Part shown: positions 34,249 to 43,640 of the stretch, one piece after another | How positions within the stretch are numbered: position 1 is the first letter of the stretch | Layout of the letters: each line of letters opens with the position of its first letter | Assembly: GCA_041737175.1 (NCBI GenBank) | Contig: JBGSSF010000031.1 | Location: 56,474-120,473, forward strand | Source: UBA5072 sp041737175 | GTDB taxonomy: Bacteria; Bacteroidota; Bacteroidia; Bacteroidales; UBA10428 | DNA: 64,000 nt | Direction of reading: 5' to 3' | The notes under the pieces: generated by a model | The model's input: only the letters and a program-made list of their open reading frames with translations | Databases searched by the model: none | What the model was told of the DNA's origin: nothing | Program-made: the position numbers and the translations under genes

Positions 34249-34878
34249 TTGAATTATTTGGCGCACATATATTTGTCAGGCACCAACGAAGAAATCCTGG
34301 TGGGTAACTTTATTGGTGATTATGTCAAGGGGTTTGAACTGGCGCGTTATTCGGAAGAGGTCCGCAAAGGAATCATGCTTCACCGGCATATTGATTCCTT
34401 CACTGATACCAATCAGATTGTAAAGAAAAGCAAAATGCGGATTAATGAGAGGTACCGCAAATATTCAGGTATCATCATCGATATATTTTATGATCATTTT
34501 CTGGTGAATGACTGGCATACCTATTCCAATCATCCGATCCAGGATTTTGTACTTCAGGTGCATGGTATCCTTTGTAACCACCTGGATGCTCTTCCGGAAG
34601 GGGTCAGGCTTTTCCTTCCGTCTTTTATCAAAAACAACTGGATCAAGAAATACTCTACCATCGAGGGCATTGAGGATATTCTTCACCGCATGTCGAGCCG
34701 AACCACCCTGCCTGAGGAAACCGACTTTGCCATCAAGGTACTTCGGGAGGAGTATGACATGCTCAAAGAAGAGTTTGCTTCATTTTTCCCTGCGTTGATC
34801 CATTATGTCTCCGATTCATTTGGAATTGCTTTTGAACAGGAAAAATACCCCACGGGACTGAAAAGGACTGGTTTCTGA
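34249..34878 (+). CDS. acpH: ACP phosphodiesterase (AcpH-like)
   Basis: The enzyme removes the 4'-phosphopantetheine group from acyl carrier protein. The 209-residue sequence starts with MNYLAHIYLSG and continues with VGNFIGDYVKG, GIMLHRHIDSFTDTN and YSGIIIDIFYDHFL, the HD-like metal site of AcpH. The conserved MNYLAH start requires the TTG codon at 34249. It converges with rodA, with only 3 bp between stops. Confidence 0.92.
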   Translation: MNYLAHIYLSGTNEEILVGNFIGDYVKGFELARYSEEVRKGIMLHRHIDSFTDTNQIVKKSKMRINERYRKYSGIIIDIFYDHFLVNDWHTYSNHPIQDFVLQVHGILCNHLDALPEGVRLFLPSFIKNNWIKKYSTIEGIEDILHRMSSRTTLPEETDFAIKVLREEYDMLKEEFASFFPALIHYVSDSFGIAFEQEKYPTGLKRTGF

Positions 34879-34881
34879 AAA

Positions 34882-36306
34882 CTATCTGATATATACCTTC
34901 CTCACCGAATCGAGTCTGACAAGTATAAATAACAGCAGTGTAAAGGCAAGCATGGATGACCCCCCATAACTGAAAAATGGCAGGGGGATCCCAATAACCG
35001 GAAAAATTCCGATGGTCATGCCAATATTGACTGCGAAATGAAAAAACAATACGGAGGCTACACCATATCCGTAAATACGTGCAAATTGAGATCGCTGTCG
35101 CTCGGCGAGAAAAATGATCCTGATTAACAGGCCCACATAAAGCAATATGGCCATTGTAGTTCCTGCAAAACCCCATTCTTCCCCGACCGTGCAAAAGATA
35201 AAATCGGTGCTCTGTTCAGGTACGAAATCAAGCTTGGTTTGAGTGCCTTTTAGAAATCCTTTTCCGAAAAATCCTCCGGAACCTATGGCGATTTTTGACT
35301 GGTTCAGGTTATATCCAACGTTCCGGATATCTGTTTCCTTCCCCAGCAGAATATTCACACGCGTCTGCTGATGAGGCTTCAGCACGTTATTAAAAACATA
35401 GTTTACGGTATACGTAAAGCCAATGAACCCAAAAAGCAAAACAAGGATAAAGGCAACTATCCTGTTCTTCCGCACAAAAGAATAGATCAGGAAAACGATA
35501 GATGAAGCAACCAGAGCAAAAAGCAACAGGTAATACGTATTGAATTTCAAACCCAGCAATGGGAGGGCATAAAGCAAGCCAAAATAAAAAGCAGTCATGA
35601 TCAGCGTGGCATACAGCACATGACTGATCTTCCGGTTCAGAACTCCGAAAATGGCCAGTGCCAGGATAACCAAAACAAGCAGAACGGAAATGTTGGATAT
35701 CAGCAAGGTCATCAGAAAAAGGATGGTGACGAACAGACTTGAAGCAAGTAACCATCCCGGCATACCTTCACGGTACATCAGAAGGATAAAACAAGTGAAA
35801 ACCAAAGCAGTTCCCCAGTCGGGCTGCATACCGATCAGCAGTACCGGTAATCCTAACAAGACTGCCATTACTGCAATGGATTTCCAGGTCCAAAGTTTAA
35901 TATTGTAACCGCTCAGATATCTGGCAATAGCCAGGGCTGTTGCAATCTTGACGAATTCCGCAGGTTGAAAGTTGAATCCCAGGATCCTTATCCACGATTT
36001 CGAGTTATTAACAGTGACGCCAAATGCAAGCACTGCAATGAGCAAAAGGATTGAAGATCCGTAAATCACCCAGGTAAAAAAATGATAGAACCGATAGTCA
36101 ATGGCAAAGAGCAGGATGATCATGATAAATGAGGCCAGTATCCACAAGAGCTGGTCTCCGTAATTCTGCCGGATATTGAAGATGGATGTAAACTGTTCGT
36201 TATAGGAAGAAGCGAATATATTCATCCAGCCGAAGATCACAAGCAGGAGGTATAAGCCTACTGTGATCCAGTCGATTTCTTCCGTCAGGTTAAGTTTATC
36301 GATCAT
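34882..36306 (-). CDS. rodA: Rod shape-determining glycan polymerase RodA (SEDS)
   Basis: RodA is the SEDS glycosyltransferase that polymerises peptidoglycan strands with PBP2 in cell elongation. The 474-residue protein has about 10-12 helices, QPDWGTALVF (conserved), a large loop before the last helices, and FVPEQSTDFIFCTVGEEWGF (about residue 345), the SEDS signature. Length is above the E. coli form (370) because of an extra helical insert near residues 190-300, usual in Bacteroidota. The start at 36306 overlaps the end of mrdA by 11 bp; a longer frame to 36327 adds 7 residues. Confidence 0.95.
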   Translation of the reverse strand: MIDKLNLTEEIDWITVGLYLLLVIFGWMNIFASSYNEQFTSIFNIRQNYGDQLLWILASFIMIILLFAIDYRFYHFFTWVIYGSSILLLIAVLAFGVTVNNSKSWIRILGFNFQPAEFVKIATALAIARYLSGYNIKLWTWKSIAVMAVLLGLPVLLIGMQPDWGTALVFTCFILLMYREGMPGWLLASSLFVTILFLMTLLISNISVLLVLVILALAIFGVLNRKISHVLYATLIMTAFYFGLLYALPLLGLKFNTYYLLLFALVASSIVFLIYSFVRKNRIVAFILVLLFGFIGFTYTVNYVFNNVLKPHQQTRVNILLGKETDIRNVGYNLNQSKIAIGSGGFFGKGFLKGTQTKLDFVPEQSTDFIFCTVGEEWGFAGTTMAILLYVGLLIRIIFLAERQRSQFARIYGYGVASVLFFHFAVNIGMTIGIFPVIGIPLPFFSYGGSSMLAFTLLLFILVRLDSVRKVYIR

Positions 36307-38131
36307 AGCTGTCCAAAAGATTGCCATTTAGGATTCTTGCTTCCACCCACTTTCTTCCCGGGGAAATGGAATCAGTGAGGTATTTTTCGATCATCAGGCT
36401 GGCAATGGGCGCAGCCCATCTTGCTCCCCATTCACCGTGTTCCACATACACCGAAATAGCGATTTTCGGATTGTCTTTAGGTGCAAATGCAATAAATACA
36501 GAGTGATCTTTCCCATGTGGATTCTCTGCGGTACCGGTCTTACCGCACACGATGATGTTTTGAAGCTGGGCACTCCCTGCTGTTCTTCCCGGGCCCCCGT
36601 TTACCGCAAGTTCCATACCTTTTATGACCAGTCCGAAATTCGCCGTGTCGATATTGATCATGTGTTTATCATAAAAGCGGTGTTCGATGGTGTCAATCCC
36701 CTCGACTTGCTTTACCACATGTGGAATAATGTAAAAACCCCTGTTGGCTATGGCGGCGGTAAAGTTAGCCATCTGTAGTGGAGTAACCAGTATTTCACCC
36801 TGGCCAATTGATAAAGATATGGTAGTTAAAGCATTCCAGTGGTTTGATCCATAATAGCGGTCATAATAACTGGCAGGCGCTATAAAACCTTTCAGTTCAT
36901 TCGTAAAGTCAGCATTCAGTCGGTTCCCCACACCGAATGATAGTACAAGATCACGCCATGCATCGTATGCTTTTTCAGCATTGGCATATTTCGGGTTTTC
37001 GATGATCCGTTTGTAAACGTTGCAGAAGTATGCATTACAGGAATTCTCAATGCCATGGAGAAGGTTCAGCGGACTGCTGTGCACATGACATCCGACGCTC
37101 ACGCCGCGTGCATAGAACCCGGCATTGCAGGAAAAAGAAGAGTTCACATTGATCACGCCTTCCTGTAATCCTATTAATGCCTGAATTGGCTTAAAAGTGG
37201 AACCAGGCGGATAATTGGCCATAAGTGCACGGTTAAATAAAGGTTTCCTGAGGGAATCACTTTGAAGTTTGGAATAATTCATGCTGCGTGCCCTGCCTAC
37301 AAGCAATGAAGGATTATAAGTCGGTGTCGATATTATGGTCAGGATCTCACCTGTCGCGGGTTCAATGGCGACGATGCTGCCCCTGTAATTTTTCATCAGG
37401 GTTTCCCCGTATTGCTGCAGTTTTGCATCAATTGTGCAGACAAGGTTTTTCCCCACAATGGCATCCTCATCAAACCGGCCATCCTGATAGGGCCCTTTGA
37501 CCCTGCCATGCACGTCCACCAGTAAAACTTCCTGACCTTTCGTCCCTCTCAGAACCTTCTCATAATATCCCTCCAGCCCACTGATCCCGATATAATCTCC
37601 CAAAACATATTCAGTATTGGAAGAGATCATTTTCTCATCAACTTCACCTACATATCCCAGCAGATGTGCTGCAAATTCTTTGCTGTACTTGCGAAGTGTT
37701 CGTGTCCGCATATAGAAACCAGGGAATTTGTACATTCTTTCCTGTAAAACCGCATAGTTTTCAGGAGATATCTGTTTAATGAAGGGCTCACGACGATACC
37801 TGGGATTATAGGATCGGTCAATGCCGGCTCTCAACCTGTCCATCGTGATGTCCAGTATTTCGCAGAGCTCTGCACTGTCAAAAGGTTTAAGCTCATAAGG
37901 TGCGATCATCAGGTCATAAGCAGGCATATTGTAAACCATCAACTCCCCGTTCCTGTCATAAATAAGGCCCCGCGCCGGGTAGAGGATTTCGATTCGCTTG
38001 GAATTGTTTTCGGCTGAAAGCTTATAGCTGGAATCAACCACCTGTATGTAAAACAGGCGAATCACCAACACCAGTGCAGTCAGCAAAAAGATTGCGACTA
38101 AAATATTCCTGCGGTTAGAATATTGATCCAT
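36296..38131 (-). CDS. mrdA: Penicillin-binding protein 2 (transpeptidase)
   Basis: PBP2 crosslinks new glycan strands made by RodA. The 611-residue protein has a short cytoplasmic N-terminus, one membrane helix (about 10-28), a dimerisation/pedestal region (30-230), and a transpeptidase domain with the motifs STFKP (about residue 315), SCN (in ENSCNAYF) and KTGT (about 530, CGKTGTAENPHG). The beta-lactam-sensitive serine is thus at STFK. It sits between mreD and rodA, 3 bp from mreD and overlapping rodA. Confidence 0.97.
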   Translation of the reverse strand: MDQYSNRRNILVAIFLLTALVLVIRLFYIQVVDSSYKLSAENNSKRIEILYPARGLIYDRNGELMVYNMPAYDLMIAPYELKPFDSAELCEILDITMDRLRAGIDRSYNPRYRREPFIKQISPENYAVLQERMYKFPGFYMRTRTLRKYSKEFAAHLLGYVGEVDEKMISSNTEYVLGDYIGISGLEGYYEKVLRGTKGQEVLLVDVHGRVKGPYQDGRFDEDAIVGKNLVCTIDAKLQQYGETLMKNYRGSIVAIEPATGEILTIISTPTYNPSLLVGRARSMNYSKLQSDSLRKPLFNRALMANYPPGSTFKPIQALIGLQEGVINVNSSFSCNAGFYARGVSVGCHVHSSPLNLLHGIENSCNAYFCNVYKRIIENPKYANAEKAYDAWRDLVLSFGVGNRLNADFTNELKGFIAPASYYDRYYGSNHWNALTTISLSIGQGEILVTPLQMANFTAAIANRGFYIIPHVVKQVEGIDTIEHRFYDKHMINIDTANFGLVIKGMELAVNGGPGRTAGSAQLQNIIVCGKTGTAENPHGKDHSVFIAFAPKDNPKIAISVYVEHGEWGARWAAPIASLMIEKYLTDSISPGRKWVEARILNGNLLDSYDR

Positions 38132-38134
38132 CCT

Positions 38135-38641
38135 CTATCGGCGAAAAATAAAAAACTGGCTGAAGATAATCAGCAATGATGTTAATATGGTACTTAGCAA
38201 CGCCCTTAAAAACGTGCTGAAAAAATGATGAAGGGTAAACACTTCCAGATAGAACAAAGCAAAATGATGCAGCAAGACAAGCGTAACAGTATATTTAACA
38301 AACCACTCGATTCCAAATTGCTCCAGGCGCGGATAGGTTCCGGTCTGGTATCCCTCGCGGGGTGAGTACATGGCCATAACCCCGGGTCGGCTGAATGCCA
38401 TCAGCACAGTGGCAGTGGAATGAACCCCGGGGGTACCCATAAACAGGTCAATAATAAGTCCGAGCATAAAGGAACTTACCAGTATAACAAGTTTCGGCGT
38501 TTTGAAGGGCAGCAAAAGCACGAAGAGAACATAGACGTAAGGATTGATATACCCTGAAAAGTCAATGTTGTTAAATACCAGTAACTGCGCTGCGATCAGC
38601 ACAATAAATATTAACAGATATTTGCCCAGTTCCCTGATCAT
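38135..38641 (-). CDS. mreD: Rod shape-determining protein MreD
   Basis: The 168-residue, five-helix inner-membrane protein matches MreD by length, hydrophobicity and place between mreC and mrdA. It includes the conserved GLIIDLFMGTPGVHSTATV stretch. It overlaps mreC by 4 bp (ATGA), showing translational coupling. It ties the MreB filaments to the elongasome. Confidence 0.9.
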   Translation of the reverse strand: MIRELGKYLLIFIVLIAAQLLVFNNIDFSGYINPYVYVLFVLLLPFKTPKLVILVSSFMLGLIIDLFMGTPGVHSTATVLMAFSRPGVMAMYSPREGYQTGTYPRLEQFGIEWFVKYTVTLVLLHHFALFYLEVFTLHHFFSTFLRALLSTILTSLLIIFSQFFIFRR

Positions 38642-39462
38642 TGGTTTACAGAATATTCAATGGAATCAATTTCCTGCCTGGCATAATTCCGGATCACCTG
38701 AACATAATTGAGTTTCCTGAAATCACTTGACAATTTCACGGTAATCTCATAATAATTTCCTCCTTTGAGCCTGAAATGATCAATTGTGCCAATCATAAAG
38801 CCTTCGGGAAATACTCCGCCAAAGCCGCTGGTTACTATGGTATCACCCTCATTAACCTGAACATGGTGAGGTATATCCACCAGAGTGGCATATTCGGTGG
38901 AATTGCCATTCCAGCTCAAAGGACCAAAATAGCCATTCTTTTTGATCTTGGCACTTATCATGAAATCACGGTTCAGTAAAGAAAGGACAGCGGCATAATT
39001 CGGGGTTACCGTTTTAACTATTCCCACAATACCATCACTGCTGATCACGGCCATCTCAGGTTCGATGCCACCGGCACTTCCCCTGTCGAGGGTAATGTAA
39101 TTGTATTGTTTGTTCACAGTGTTATTAATAACACGTGCTGTCAGATACATGAATTTTCTTCGTGACAGGGAATCTCCTGCAAAGATTGTATCCGCAGCTA
39201 CCAGACTGTAAGACGATTTCAGCCGGTTGTACAACCTGGCATTCTCTTCTGAAAGTTTTTGGTTTTCGTTATACAGTGCAAAGTAGTCTTTGATGTTCTC
39301 CATTTTGTTGGAAATCCTTCCGGAGACCTTGTGCGATGCACTGTAAAACCTTACCCTGTGATATGGATTGGCATTGAACAGCAAAAAGAGAGAAAATGAT
39401 TCAATAATCAGAAACAGGATCAGGAAATGATGCTGAATTATAAATCGCAGTAAATTTCTCAT
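38638..39462 (-). CDS. mreC: Rod shape-determining protein MreC
   Basis: MreC is a bitopic protein that forms filaments in the periplasm and activates PBP2. The 274-residue sequence has an N-terminal membrane helix (about 8-30), a coiled coil (60-90; ENQKLSEENARLYNRL) and a two-lobe beta-barrel with RGSAGGIEPEMAVISSDGIVGIV and VTSGFGGVFPEGFMIG, both MreC signatures. It overlaps mreD and follows mreB by 25 bp. Confidence 0.95.
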   Translation of the reverse strand: MRNLLRFIIQHHFLILFLIIESFSLFLLFNANPYHRVRFYSASHKVSGRISNKMENIKDYFALYNENQKLSEENARLYNRLKSSYSLVAADTIFAGDSLSRRKFMYLTARVINNTVNKQYNYITLDRGSAGGIEPEMAVISSDGIVGIVKTVTPNYAAVLSLLNRDFMISAKIKKNGYFGPLSWNGNSTEYATLVDIPHHVQVNEGDTIVTSGFGGVFPEGFMIGTIDHFRLKGGNYYEITVKLSSDFRKLNYVQVIRNYARQEIDSIEYSVNQ

Positions 39463-39487
39463 CCTTAAAAACCTTTGCTGCAGAAAA

Positions 39488-40513
39488 TTATCTGATCAGC
39501 AGTGATTGATACTTTTCAATATTCTTCAGAATAATACCTGTGCCTCTGGCTACAGCATGAAGTGGATTTTCGGCAACGTGAAAAGTGATGCTTATTTTAT
39601 CTGTGAGCCGCTTTGCCAACCCCCGCAATAAGCCTCCGCCACCTGCCAGATAAATGCCTTTCTGAACGATATCGGCATACAATTCAGGGGGAGTCTGTTC
39701 AAGAACTGATAACACGGCCGATTCCACCTTGGTCAGGGCTTTATCAAGGCAATGCGCAATTTCCTGGTAAGAGACCGGAATTTCAATCGGAAGTGCTGTC
39801 ATCATATTGGGTCCCCTCACCGTATAATCAGCAGGAGGATTGTCGATGTCAGGCAAAGCAGCACCAACAAATATTTTAATGTCCTCAGCCGTGCGTTCAC
39901 CAACCTTGATATTGTGCTGATGTCGCATATAAGCCTGAATATCCGCTGTAAAACCGTCACCGGCTATGCGGATCGACTCATTGCAAACAATGCCACCCAG
40001 GGCAATTACCGCAATTTCAGTGGTACCACCTCCGATATCCACAACCATATTTCCTTCAGGAGCTATTACATCCAGTCCGATTCCAATGGCAGCGGCCATG
40101 GGCTCATAAACCATGTATACATCACGTCCGCCGGCATGTTCCGCGGAATCGCGAACCGCTCTGATCTCCACCTCGGTACTGCCTGAAGGAATGCTGACCA
40201 CCATCCTCAGCGAGGGCGTGAAGAAACGATTCTTTGGATTGATCATCCTGATCATCCCACGGATCATCTGTTCTGCCGCATTGAAATCAGCTATAACACC
40301 ATCACGTAAAGGTCTGATTGTACGGATGTTCTGATGTGTCTTACCGTGCATCTGCCTGGCTGTCTCTCCAATGGCAACAAGTTTCTTGGTAGTCTGATCA
40401 ATGGCAACTATTGAGGGTTCATCAACCACGATCTTATCATTTTCAATGATAATTGTATTTGCAGTTCCCAGATCAATTGCGAGTTCCTGAGTAAATAAAG
40501 AAAAAACTCCCAT
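39488..40513 (-). CDS. mreB: Actin-like rod shape protein MreB
   Basis: MreB is the bacterial actin that orients elongation machinery. The 341-residue protein has the phosphate-1 loop LAIDLGTANTII at residue 10, VDEPSIVAI, the phosphate-2 motif MVVDIGGGTTEIAVI (about 160) and the adenosine loop LAGGGGLLRGL (about 290). It leads mreB-mreC-mreD-mrdA-rodA; purH lies 103 bp upstream on the same strand, a common Bacteroidota order. The gap has a near -7 box TACCTTTA on the minus strand (about 40537-40544). Confidence 0.97.
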   Translation of the reverse strand: MGVFSLFTQELAIDLGTANTIIIENDKIVVDEPSIVAIDQTTKKLVAIGETARQMHGKTHQNIRTIRPLRDGVIADFNAAEQMIRGMIRMINPKNRFFTPSLRMVVSIPSGSTEVEIRAVRDSAEHAGGRDVYMVYEPMAAAIGIGLDVIAPEGNMVVDIGGGTTEIAVIALGGIVCNESIRIAGDGFTADIQAYMRHQHNIKVGERTAEDIKIFVGAALPDIDNPPADYTVRGPNMMTALPIEIPVSYQEIAHCLDKALTKVESAVLSVLEQTPPELYADIVQKGIYLAGGGGLLRGLAKRLTDKISITFHVAENPLHAVARGTGIILKNIEKYQSLLIR

Positions 40514-40616
40514 AAAAATTTTTATCTAAAGAATTTGTAAAGGTAATACTTTGAAAACTCAATTACTTGAAAAAGTAATCTTATAAACGCATAAAAGTTC
40601 AGGAGGTTACGATATT

Positions 40617-42140
40617 TCAGTGTTTAAAATGCCGTATTCCGGTAAATACCATGGACATACCGTTCTTATCGCAGAAATCAACAGAATCCTGATCCCTGAC
40701 TGATCCTCCCGGTTGTATTACTGCCCTTATTCCTGCTTCATGGGCGATCTCAACACAGTCGGCAAAAGGGAAAAAAGCATCGGATGCCATCACAGCACCT
40801 TCTGTGTCAAATCCGAAGTTACGCGCTTTTATTATGGCCTGTTTCAGGGCATCGACCCGGCTGGTTTGTCCAACGCCACTGGCAATTAATTGTTTGTTTT
40901 TGGCAAGAACAATCGTATTGGATTTGGAGTGTTTAACAACCTTGTTGGCAAAAACAAGGTCATCGAATTCCGCGTCAGTCGGTACGAGATGGGTAACCGG
41001 TTTCATATCTGACCTGGATTCAATCTTAACATCCCGGTCCTGTTCAATGATTCCGTTCAGCATGCTCCTGAACTGAACCTGTGGCAAATGCACACTTTTC
41101 CGTTCCAGGATGATCCGGTTCTTTTTCTTTTTAAGTATCTCCAGGGAAGCTTCTGCGAAAGCGGGTGCAATGATCACTTCAAAAAACAGCTTATCGGCCT
41201 CAACAGCAGTGGTTTCATCAACAACAGTATTGGTAATCAGTATGCCTCCATAGGCTGAAACCGGGTCCCCGGCCAAAGCATCCGTCCATGCGGCCAAAAG
41301 TGCCGGACGTGTGGCAATGCCGCAGGCATTGTTGTGTTTAAGGATGGCAAAGGTGGTTTCCTTGAAATCATCGATAAGATAGACCGCTGCCTCTATATCG
41401 AGCAGGTTGTTGTAAGATATTTCCTTGCCATGCAGCTGATCGAAAATCTGGCTGAAATCACCGTAGAAAGTGCCCTTTTGATGAGGATTCTCGCCATATC
41501 GCAAAGGTTTTGCCTCATTGATGCTTTGGCGGAAAACCTGCTTATCCCTGTTTCTGTTAAAATAGTTAAAAATGGCTGTGTCATAATAGGATGTCACCCC
41601 GAAAGCCTCAAGGGCGAGATTTCGCCGTTGATCCAACGTGGTTGTTCCTTCCCGGATATTCAACACATCCAGCAATACCTGGTATTGGTCTTTGGAAGGG
41701 ATAATTACGACATCCTCGTAATTTTTTGCAGCGGCTCTTATAAGGGAAATCCCGCCAATGTCGATCTTTTCAATGATCTCATCCGGGGATGCCCCTGAAG
41801 CTACTGTTTGTTCAAAGGGATAAAGATCCACAACAACAAGATCAATGGATTCTATAGCATATTCTTTCATCTCCTTTTTATCCGAATCATTGCCCGTTCG
41901 ACCCAGTATGCCTCCAAACACCTTGGGATGAAGGGTTTTTACCCTGCCGCCCAGAATGGAAGGATAACCGGTCAGTGTTTCCACAGCAGTTACCGGAATA
42001 CCTAATCTTTCGATGAACTCCTTTGTGCCTCCCGTGGAAAGAATTGACACCTGCAGTGCATTTAGTTTGCGGACTATTTCCTCGAGATGATCTTTATAAT
42101 AAACTGAAATCAGCGCGGTTTTGATTTTTTTATCGTTCAT
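40617..42140 (-). CDS. purH: Bifunctional PurH: AICAR transformylase / IMP cyclohydrolase
   Basis: PurH does the last two steps to IMP. The first 195 residues are the cyclohydrolase (MGS-like) with ISTGGTKEFIERLGIPVT, GGRVKTLHPKVFGGIL and VVDLYPFEQTV. The rest is the transformylase with LRYGENPHQKGTFYG, LKHNNACGIAT (catalytic Lys-His), and AVIQPGGSVRDQDSVDFC near the end. Length 507 is normal. It starts at ATG 42140, with a -7 box 100 bp upstream. Confidence 0.97.
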   Translation of the reverse strand: MNDKKIKTALISVYYKDHLEEIVRKLNALQVSILSTGGTKEFIERLGIPVTAVETLTGYPSILGGRVKTLHPKVFGGILGRTGNDSDKKEMKEYAIESIDLVVVDLYPFEQTVASGASPDEIIEKIDIGGISLIRAAAKNYEDVVIIPSKDQYQVLLDVLNIREGTTTLDQRRNLALEAFGVTSYYDTAIFNYFNRNRDKQVFRQSINEAKPLRYGENPHQKGTFYGDFSQIFDQLHGKEISYNNLLDIEAAVYLIDDFKETTFAILKHNNACGIATRPALLAAWTDALAGDPVSAYGGILITNTVVDETTAVEADKLFFEVIIAPAFAEASLEILKKKKNRIILERKSVHLPQVQFRSMLNGIIEQDRDVKIESRSDMKPVTHLVPTDAEFDDLVFANKVVKHSKSNTIVLAKNKQLIASGVGQTSRVDALKQAIIKARNFGFDTEGAVMASDAFFPFADCVEIAHEAGIRAVIQPGGSVRDQDSVDFCDKNGMSMVFTGIRHFKH

Positions 42141-42235
42141 TTTTCAGGTGGTTAATGGTTGCAGTTATGCTTATAATGATGCTGTACATGAAGGTTTTAA
42201 GAAACCCCTCCAGTGCGGCTACAAGATATTAAATT

Positions 42236-42268
42236 TTTGACAAAAATAGCAGCGCTTTCTTATCTTTG
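42236..42268. promoter_or_regulatory. Overlapping divergent promoters for the ABC permease and purH
   Basis: Plus strand: TTTG (42236-42239), 21-bp spacer, TATCTTTG (42261-42268), an excellent -33/-7 pair for the ABC permease gene. Minus strand: TATTTTTG (42248 to 42241), an exact -7 box for purH. The two overlap, so the genes may compete for polymerase. Confidence 0.6.
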
Positions 42269-42306
42269 TTGGAGTTAATTTTCTCCGCATGCGATGGTAT
42301 TATATA

Positions 42307-43542
42307 ATGCATGAAAGCTTTCAGTCGGCTTATCGCACAGTGATCCTCAACAAACTTCGCACGTTGCTGTCGCTGCTTGGAGTTACTATTGGTATTTTTT
42401 CCATCATATCGGTGTTTACGGTTTTTGATTCGATGGAAGTCAATATGAGAAAATCGGTGGAGTCCTTTGGCAATGACATTGTCGTAATTGATAAGTACCC
42501 CTGGGCCCCCGAAGACGGTACTGAGTATGCCTGGTGGGAATATATGAACCGGCCGGTTCCTGCGCTCAAAGAATATGAAAGCCTGAAAAGCCGAACTGAT
42601 GATATTAAAGCCGCCTGTTTTATCTCGATCATACAAACAGATGTTGAATACCTCGATAACAAGGCGGAGGGTTTTCAACTCTGGGGCACATCCAACGAAT
42701 TTGAAGAAATCCGTTCCTTTGATATCGCCCAGGGACGCTTTCTTTCCGCCCTGGAAATCAATTCTGGTAAAAACAACTGCATCATTGGTTATACACTGGC
42801 TGATGAATTGTTCCAGGGACAGAGTCCGCTGGGCAAGCGTATCCGGATCAAGGGCAAAAGCATTACTGTGGTCGGCGTTTTTGCCAAAGAAGGGAAATCA
42901 TTGATCGGAGGGGGCAGCGTGGACCAGGTGGTTCTTATACCCGTGCAGTTTATGGCTTCCATGATCGATTTGAAAAGCGAGAGCAGCAATCCTCAGATTT
43001 GGGCAAAAGCTGCCGAAGGAGTTAGCGTTGATGAAATGAAACAAAGTATCCGCCTCATCATGAGGTCACTGCGCAGGTTGAATCCCAGGGTCAAAGATAA
43101 CTTTGCGCTGAATGAAACCAGCCTGATGAGTGCCGGTATCGATCAGATATTTAAAGTGGTAAATGTGGCGGGAGGTTTTATCGGGATATTCGCTGTGCTT
43201 GTTGGCGCATTCGGAATTGCCAATATCATGTTCGTATCGGTCAAGGAAAGAACCAACATTATTGGTATACAAAAAGCACTCGGCGCCAAAAGTTTCTATA
43301 TCATCCTGGAGGTCCTGAATGAGTCAGTTTTGCTTTCCCTGATAGGCGGCATCCTGGGATTGCTGCTGATCTATATCGGTACTTTTATTGCAAAGTCACA
43401 GGACTTTAACCTGTTTTTGAGTACCGGTAACATTATCCTTGGATTAATCATCAGTTCCACAGTAGGACTGATAGCGGGACTGCTGCCAGCGCTTTCGGCG
43501 GCAAGGCTGGATCCGGTGAAGGCGATTAACAGTACGTTCTAG
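42307..43542 (+). CDS. ABC transporter permease, MacB/FtsX type
   Basis: The 411-residue protein has the architecture of MacB-type permeases: one membrane helix (about 20-45), a large periplasmic MacB_PCD domain (about 50-255), then three helices at 275-410 with the FtsX motif VKERTNIIGIQKALGAK. Related permeases work by mechanotransmission in lipoprotein or antibiotic export. No ATPase or MFP gene is adjacent, so the partner is elsewhere. The frame extends to ATG 42289, but the family starts with MHESFQSAYRTVILNKLRTL (42307). An 11-unit heptamer array begins at the last base of the stop codon. Confidence 0.86.
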   Translation: MHESFQSAYRTVILNKLRTLLSLLGVTIGIFSIISVFTVFDSMEVNMRKSVESFGNDIVVIDKYPWAPEDGTEYAWWEYMNRPVPALKEYESLKSRTDDIKAACFISIIQTDVEYLDNKAEGFQLWGTSNEFEEIRSFDIAQGRFLSALEINSGKNNCIIGYTLADELFQGQSPLGKRIRIKGKSITVVGVFAKEGKSLIGGGSVDQVVLIPVQFMASMIDLKSESSNPQIWAKAAEGVSVDEMKQSIRLIMRSLRRLNPRVKDNFALNETSLMSAGIDQIFKVVNVAGGFIGIFAVLVGAFGIANIMFVSVKERTNIIGIQKALGAKSFYIILEVLNESVLLSLIGGILGLLLIYIGTFIAKSQDFNLFLSTGNIILGLIISSTVGLIAGLLPALSAARLDPVKAINSTF

Positions 43543-43618
43543 TGAAGAGTGATGAGTGATGAGTAACAAGTAAAATGTAAAAAGTAAAAAGTAAAAAGTA
43601 ACAAGTAACAAGTAACAA
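43542..43618. repeat. 7-bp tandem array, 11 units
   Basis: Starting at the G of the TAG stop, 11 heptamers follow: GTGAAGA, GTGATGA twice, GTAACAA, GTAAAAT, GTAAAAA three times and GTAACAA three times. The coding strand is purine-rich and every unit begins with GT. Only positions 3-7 vary. Confidence 0.9.
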
Positions 43619-43640
43619 ATAATCAAAACAGACTGATCCT

